Of a DNA stretch of 38,020 bases, positions 35,481-38,020 are shown one piece after another. The stretch covers positions 1 through 38,020 of the forward strand of contig JAENWA010000031.1 in assembly GCA_016650295.1 (NCBI GenBank). The letters run 5' to 3'. The position numbers and the translations under genes are program-made. The stretch is from Desulfuromonadales bacterium (GTDB lineage Bacteria; Desulfobacterota; Desulfuromonadia; Geobacterales; Pseudopelobacteraceae). Position 1 is the first letter of the stretch; each line of letters starts with the position of its first letter. The notes below the pieces were generated by a model. The model did not search any database. It saw only the letters and a list, made by a program, of their open reading frames with translations, and was not told the origin of the DNA.

Positions 35481-35756
35481 TTATTTTGGATATTCGTAAA
35501 AAGCTGTGTTTGAAGGTTCATGACTTTCCTGCTTCAAGCAGTTGTAAAGTGTTGATGTGTCCACACCAGAGTTAATTTCTCGTGCAAAAGTTTCTGTTGG
35601 TGTGAAGTAAGCTATTCGCTCAAATGGGTACGGGTCGCGTCTCTCAAATTTTGGCGTTGGCTTGATAACTTTATGAGCACCTTTCATGATAAGTATTTTG
35701 GCTCTGATAGATTCAAACGAATAGCCCCGACCTACACGGACACTCCAGTTTCTCAA
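35481..35756 (-). CDS. Doubtful 91-aa ORF downstream of the hybrid kinase
   Basis: The frame starts with TTG at 35756 and overlaps the kinase stop by 4 nt (TTGA), which would allow coupled translation. The protein is basic near its N-terminus and matches nothing I recognise. There is no good ribosome-binding site and the region is more AT-rich than the kinase gene. It may be a small accessory gene, a remnant of a larger one, or not coding. Confidence 0.3.
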   Translation of the reverse strand: MRNWSVRVGRGYSFESIRAKILIMKGAHKVIKPTPKFERRDPYPFERIAYFTPTETFAREINSGVDTSTLYNCLKQESHEPSNTAFYEYPK

Positions 35757-37885
35757 TCACCGACCGCCGCCGGGTTGTTTTTGAGGGTTTCCGCTATCAC
35801 CTGCAGAGTATTCTGAAAGTTGATCGGCTTGGAAATATAGGCGTCCATGCCGGCGTTAAAACACCTATCCTCAGCCTCTTTGCGGGCATGGGCCGTCATC
35901 GCGACGATGGGGATATGACCGCCACGAGTGCGCTCTTTCTCCCGTATGGCGGCGGTGGCCTCGAAACCGTTCATGAGCGGCATCTGCACGTCCATCAGGA
36001 TCAGGTCGAATTTCTCGCTCTCCCACATCTCGACCACTCTCTGACCGTTCTCGGCGAAGTCGGTTTCATATTTGGACATCCTGAGCATCATTCCAAGAAC
36101 CTGCTTGATTGTAGGATCGTCTTCGGCAACGAGGAGGCGCGCTTTTATTGCCTCTTCAGCGCCGGGGACGGTCTCTGTCGTCGCTGTTTTTCCCAAGGCG
36201 AGGCCGTTGCCCTGCTCCGCTTCGGTCACACCGAAGGGGATGGTACAGGAAAAAATGCACCCTTTCCCATCAATGCACGTGAAGCCGATTGTTCCCCCCA
36301 TACATTCCACGATCTCCTTGCTGATGGCAAGCCCCAAACCGGTGCCGCCGTAACTGCGGGTATGCGATTCGTCCACCTGGCTGAAAACGCGAAAGAGGCG
36401 GTCTTTCTTGTCGTCAGGAATGCCGATGCCGGTGTCGCTGACGGTGAAGGTGACCTCCCGTTTGCCGTCTGCTGCAGGGCCGCCCGCTGTGACGCGCAGC
36501 TCCACAAGCCCTTGTTCGGTGAACTTGACCGCGTTGCCGGCCAGGTTTATCAGGACCTGGTTGAGCCGTGTCTGGTCGCCTAACAGGGTCTCCGGCACAT
36601 CGTCAGCCACTGTGAAAACAAAATCAAGCCCCTTGATCTTCGCGGCGGGAAAAAAGGTGTTGTACGTACTTTTCACACAGTTCCGCACAGAGAACGGCTT
36701 CGCTTCCAGCGATATTTTACCCGCCTCTATTTTTGCCATGTCAAGGATGTCGTTGAGGATCCGGACCAGGGAGCGGGCCGATGTCTGGGCTGTTTCGATA
36801 AATTCCCGCTGTTTCGCCTCCAGGTTGCCGGATAGGACAAGATCGAGCATGCCGAGGACGCCAGTCATCGGGGTGCGCAGCTCATGGCTCATGTTGGCCA
36901 GGAACTGGCTCTTGGCTTGGGTGGCAGCATCAGCCACCTCTATCTCCTTGCGAAGCGATTCAGTTGTAATTTTCACACTCCGAAGCATCTCTGCTGTCTT
37001 TTCCACCTTCAATTGCGCTGCCTCAGCAGCTTTTTCCACTATTGTACGCGCTATCTCAGCCGCCAAATCCAGCTTTATAGTCGCATTTACCGCACCATAT
37101 ATATCCTTAGCTGCCACTTCCACCTGTAGACGCGCTATTTCAACTGACTTTTCCACTTTTTGGCGCGCCACATCAGCTGCCTTTTCCACCATAAGAGGTA
37201 AATTTTCTGCCTCTCCGACAATACGAAGCGCTTCCTCGGCTGCCTCTTCGACAATACGAAGCGCTTCCTTGGCTGACTCTTCCACCTTTAGAAGCGCCTC
37301 CTCGGCGCTTTTGCGCTCTGTGATGTCGCTCAACAAGACGCGGATCACAGGTGCGCTGTCGGCATCAGTCGAAGGGTCCTGCTCGGCGGTGGCCGCCATA
37401 TGCGCCCAGAACGCCGTCCCGTCCACTTTCACCAACCGCAGCTCGCACGCCTGCGGCTTACCGGCCTTAATGAGCTGTTTGCGGTACAGATAGTAGATGT
37501 CCTGGTCTTCTTTGAAGATGATCCGGCTGATCGGCTGGTTGACCAGCGCGCCCCGTACCATGCCAAGCATGGTAGCGGCAGCAAGGTTGGCCTCCTGGAT
37601 CAGCCCCTGTTCGTTGAGGGTCAGATAGCCGACAGGCGCCAGGTCATACAGGTCGAAGTAGCGTGTCCGTGAGTCCTCCAGCTCATGCTGCGTACGGCGC
37701 AACTCCTCGTTCTGCATCTCAAGCTCGATCTGATGCACCCGCAGTTCATGGAGGAGCTGATTCGTCTCTTTGGTTGTGAGCGTTTCCGGGGTTGCGGTTT
37801 CGATTGCCCGGAACTTTTCTTCGGCGCGCTGGCGTAGAGACGCAAAATCTTGCGTCTCTACTGATTCGGTTGGTGTGTCTGTCAT
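35753..37885 (-). CDS. Hybrid histidine kinase PAS - long helical linker - HisKA/HATPase - REC
   Basis: A 710-aa soluble hybrid sensor kinase with no membrane segment. An N-terminal coiled coil (about 15-72) leads into a PAS domain (about 75-190). A long helical linker (about 194-325) is built from degenerate 11-residue repeats such as AKEALRIVEEA and AEAAQLKVEKT. HisKA follows with phospho-acceptor His334 (MSHELRTPM), then a HATPase domain (N box NLAGNAVKFTE at about 447-457, DTGIGIP, GGTGLGLAI) and a C-terminal receiver with Asp632 (LILMDVQMPLMNG). Output probably passes to a partner not in the window. It starts 40 nt after the stop of an upstream PAS-containing protein, so the two are likely co-transcribed. 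Confidence 0.95.
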   Translation of the reverse strand: MTDTPTESVETQDFASLRQRAEEKFRAIETATPETLTTKETNQLLHELRVHQIELEMQNEELRRTQHELEDSRTRYFDLYDLAPVGYLTLNEQGLIQEANLAAATMLGMVRGALVNQPISRIIFKEDQDIYYLYRKQLIKAGKPQACELRLVKVDGTAFWAHMAATAEQDPSTDADSAPVIRVLLSDITERKSAEEALLKVEESAKEALRIVEEAAEEALRIVGEAENLPLMVEKAADVARQKVEKSVEIARLQVEVAAKDIYGAVNATIKLDLAAEIARTIVEKAAEAAQLKVEKTAEMLRSVKITTESLRKEIEVADAATQAKSQFLANMSHELRTPMTGVLGMLDLVLSGNLEAKQREFIETAQTSARSLVRILNDILDMAKIEAGKISLEAKPFSVRNCVKSTYNTFFPAAKIKGLDFVFTVADDVPETLLGDQTRLNQVLINLAGNAVKFTEQGLVELRVTAGGPAADGKREVTFTVSDTGIGIPDDKKDRLFRVFSQVDESHTRSYGGTGLGLAISKEIVECMGGTIGFTCIDGKGCIFSCTIPFGVTEAEQGNGLALGKTATTETVPGAEEAIKARLLVAEDDPTIKQVLGMMLRMSKYETDFAENGQRVVEMWESEKFDLILMDVQMPLMNGFEATAAIREKERTRGGHIPIVAMTAHARKEAEDRCFNAGMDAYISKPINFQNTLQVIAETLKNNPAAVGD

Positions 37886-37925
37886 GGTTGTGTCTCCATC
37901 GTTCTCATATCACATCATTCAACCA

Positions 37926-38020
37926 TTATTCTATCCCGCTCACCCGCTCAGTCGTTGAAATCGCATACACCTTCCCATCCCTATCCAGCAGAGCGGTTGC
38001 GGTCAGCCACACTTCCACGA
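37926..38020 (-). CDS. C-terminal end of a PAS-containing signalling protein (partial)
   Basis: Only the last 30 codons are in the window, ending at TAA (37926-37928). The readable end, VWLTATALLDRDGKVYAIST followed by a TERV segment, matches the final strands of a PAS domain of the kind found at the C-terminus of CheB/CheR-type fusion proteins. The rest lies beyond the right edge. It is immediately upstream of, and in the same direction as, the hybrid kinase, suggesting a shared signalling operon. The family call is tentative. Confidence 0.55.
   Translation of the reverse strand, partial: VEVWLTATALLDRDGKVYAISTTERVSGIE

Overview
The window reads as chromosomal DNA of a nitrogen-fixing member of the Geobacterales / Desulfuromonadia (Geobacter-, Trichlorobacter- or Pelobacter propionicus-like). 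This is inferred from gene content: a fused nifEN gene, a mod operon placed directly before nifHDK, sigma-54 promoters followed by terminator-like leaders, a def-fmt-DUF116 operon, and abundant sensor/GGDEF proteins carrying a Cys-rich PAS domain. The genus cannot be fixed from the sequence alone. Most genes are GC-rich; the cassette at 9.1-12.9 kb and both outer ends look more AT-rich.

Layout. 0.1-1.2 kb (minus): a four-helix membrane protein translationally coupled to a 5'-truncated metallo-beta-lactamase-fold gene, a decayed accessory cassette. 1.4-4.9 kb (plus): modE-modA-modB-modC, molybdate sensing and uptake, with a candidate Mo-box over the modE promoter. 5.0-9.05 kb: nifH, nifD, nifK, driven by a sigma-54 promoter that lies inside the extended 3' end of modC and is followed by an intrinsic-terminator hairpin. 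9.1-12.9 kb (minus): a two-gene cassette of a large N6-adenine-type DNA methyltransferase and a PD-(D/E)XK nuclease, placed between nifK and nifEN. 13.4-18.4 kb (plus): nifEN fusion, nifX, a nif-type 2[4Fe-4S] ferredoxin, a second NifX/NafY-domain protein, and draT, the enzyme that switches off NifH by ADP-ribosylation.

18.5-22.2 kb (minus): a REC-PAS-GGDEF diguanylate cyclase, then def-fmt-DUF116 with 4-bp overlaps. 22.4-30.6 kb (plus): a secreted TPR protein, a 1190-aa GH13 alpha-amylase-family protein, a ferredoxin/NuoB-like fusion subunit without its usual hydrogenase partners, and a fatty-acyl-CoA ligase. 30.6-33.3 kb (minus): a class A penicillin-binding protein and an XRE-cupin regulator. 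33.5-35.3 kb (plus): a lipoprotein DegP/HtrA protease and a small conserved-looking protein. 35.5-38.0 kb (minus): a doubtful 91-aa ORF, a hybrid histidine kinase with an unusual 11-residue-repeat signalling helix, and the C-terminal end of a PAS-containing protein running off the window.

How it works together: molybdate uptake (mod) feeds FeMo-cofactor assembly (nifEN, nifX) for the MoFe protein (nifDK), whose electron donor NifH can be inactivated by DraT. Both nif transcription units show the same design of a near-identical sigma-54 promoter plus a hairpin terminator in the leader, which fits the transcript-antitermination control of nif genes described for Geobacter. The nif region is also rich in unexplained repeats: three inverted arrays of 6-7 bp tandem repeats in successive gaps, a palindromic repeat translated in the nifE-nifN linker, and a REP-like element between nifD and nifK.
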